Source: Babylonia areolata (taxonomy: Eukaryota; Mollusca; Gastropoda; Neogastropoda; Buccinidae). Taken from it: DNA of 64,000 bases. The notes beneath the pieces are model-generated. The model did no database searches. It worked only from the letters and a program-made list of their open reading frames with translations, and was not told the DNA's origin. Both the position numbers and the translations under genes were made by a program. The stretch covers positions 17,693,302 through 17,757,301 of the forward strand of contig NC_134901.1 in NCBI RefSeq assembly GCF_041734735.1, given 5' to 3'. Of the stretch, positions 63,727-64,000 are shown piece by piece. Positions within the stretch are counted from its first letter, which is position 1; each line of letters begins with the position of its first letter.

Positions 63727-64000
63727 GATGCTTAATCATTCGGTTTTGCCCAAGTCCGGCACTGAAGATTCTGATACAGAATACAGTCCATACGAGACCA
63801 ACAGAAAGAGACAGAAGAAGAAAAATGACGCAGTGATATATTTGATATTTGTAATGCATGAGAATGGGAGTGGTCTATTCCCACAGTCTGTTGCTGCTAG
63901 TGGTGTTGAATGCTGATACCAGACAGGCTTTGTTTGTTTTTGAACCCCAAACAAAATGATGTCAACAAGTGTTACATCAGTTACATGGTGTTTTGACGAC
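63056..64000 (+). other. Intron 33, start
   Basis: A CR1/L2-like LINE tail (GATGTAGAGTGTATTATAAAT then ATT/ACT repeats) at about 63235-63310, and poly-A at 63691-63720. 63725-63915 is an open frame with an acidic start and Lys/Arg stretch; it matches no CARMIL segment and has no frame-compatible acceptor, so I do not call it an exon. Confidence 0.65.

Noticed and set aside
63725-63915. Acidic/basic open frame at the right edge as CARMIL C terminus
   Set aside because: The only nearby AG gives a stop in the phase required by exon 33, and the sequence does not resemble the family's end.
1-64000. LTR retrovirus-like, Polinton-like or other capsid-bearing elements
   Set aside because: I looked for protease, integrase, capsid or polB-type segments and long terminal repeats and saw none; all recognised retroelements are LINEs or SINEs.

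Overview
This window is intron-rich animal nuclear DNA. Exons are small (51-485 bp) with GT-AG junctions. The introns are AT-rich and full of (CA)n/(GT)n runs, minisatellites, tRNA-derived SINEs and decayed LINEs. The style of SINE (tRNA-like head, shared tail ending in a short GAA-type or AAATAC repeat) points to a mollusc, most likely a gastropod. That assignment is inference from repeat style, not from a species marker.

One gene explains essentially all the coding sequence. It is a CARMIL-family gene (capping protein, Arp2/3 and myosin-I linker; LRRC16A-like) on the + strand. I traced 33 consecutive coding exons from 4476 to 63055, and every junction keeps one reading frame: 4438 coding bases, about 1479 codons. 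The first exon(s), with the start codon and the N-terminal part of the PH-like domain, lie before the window. The last exon(s), with the stop codon, lie after it. In order the exons encode the end of the PH-like domain (exons 1-3), the linker (4-5), a leucine-rich-repeat solenoid (6-16), the helical dimerisation region (17-22), and a long disordered tail. The tail carries a basic segment (24), the capping-protein-interaction motif (27), a Lys/Glu tract (29), a basic segment corresponding to the vertebrate membrane-binding region (30), a conserved short block (31) and proline-rich segments (32-33).

Layout: 1-4475 is upstream intron with satellites, one dispersed repeat and a 130-bp tandem array. 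4476-34910 holds exons 1-22 and their introns. 35070-45987 is a 10.9-kb intron with a palindromic MITE-like element, minisatellites and a SINE. 45988-63055 holds the exons of the disordered tail, with two large minisatellites (27-bp and 33-bp units). 63056-64000 is intron.

Mobile elements: at least four SINE families (called A-D here), two further dispersed repeat families (E, F), a young 5'-truncated LINE 3' end with a C2H2 finger, an older antisense L1/Tx1-like LINE remnant, and several CR1/L2-like LINE 3' ends. I saw no LTR retrovirus-like or Polinton-like element, no rRNA, no functional tRNA and no CRISPR.

The most interesting feature is that several minisatellites sit directly against exon boundaries. 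The clearest is the array at 33690-34910: each ~42-bp unit carries a splice-acceptor-like sequence, and the last, diverged unit supplies the real acceptor of exon 23. I found no previously undescribed defence, toxin or biosynthetic system here.
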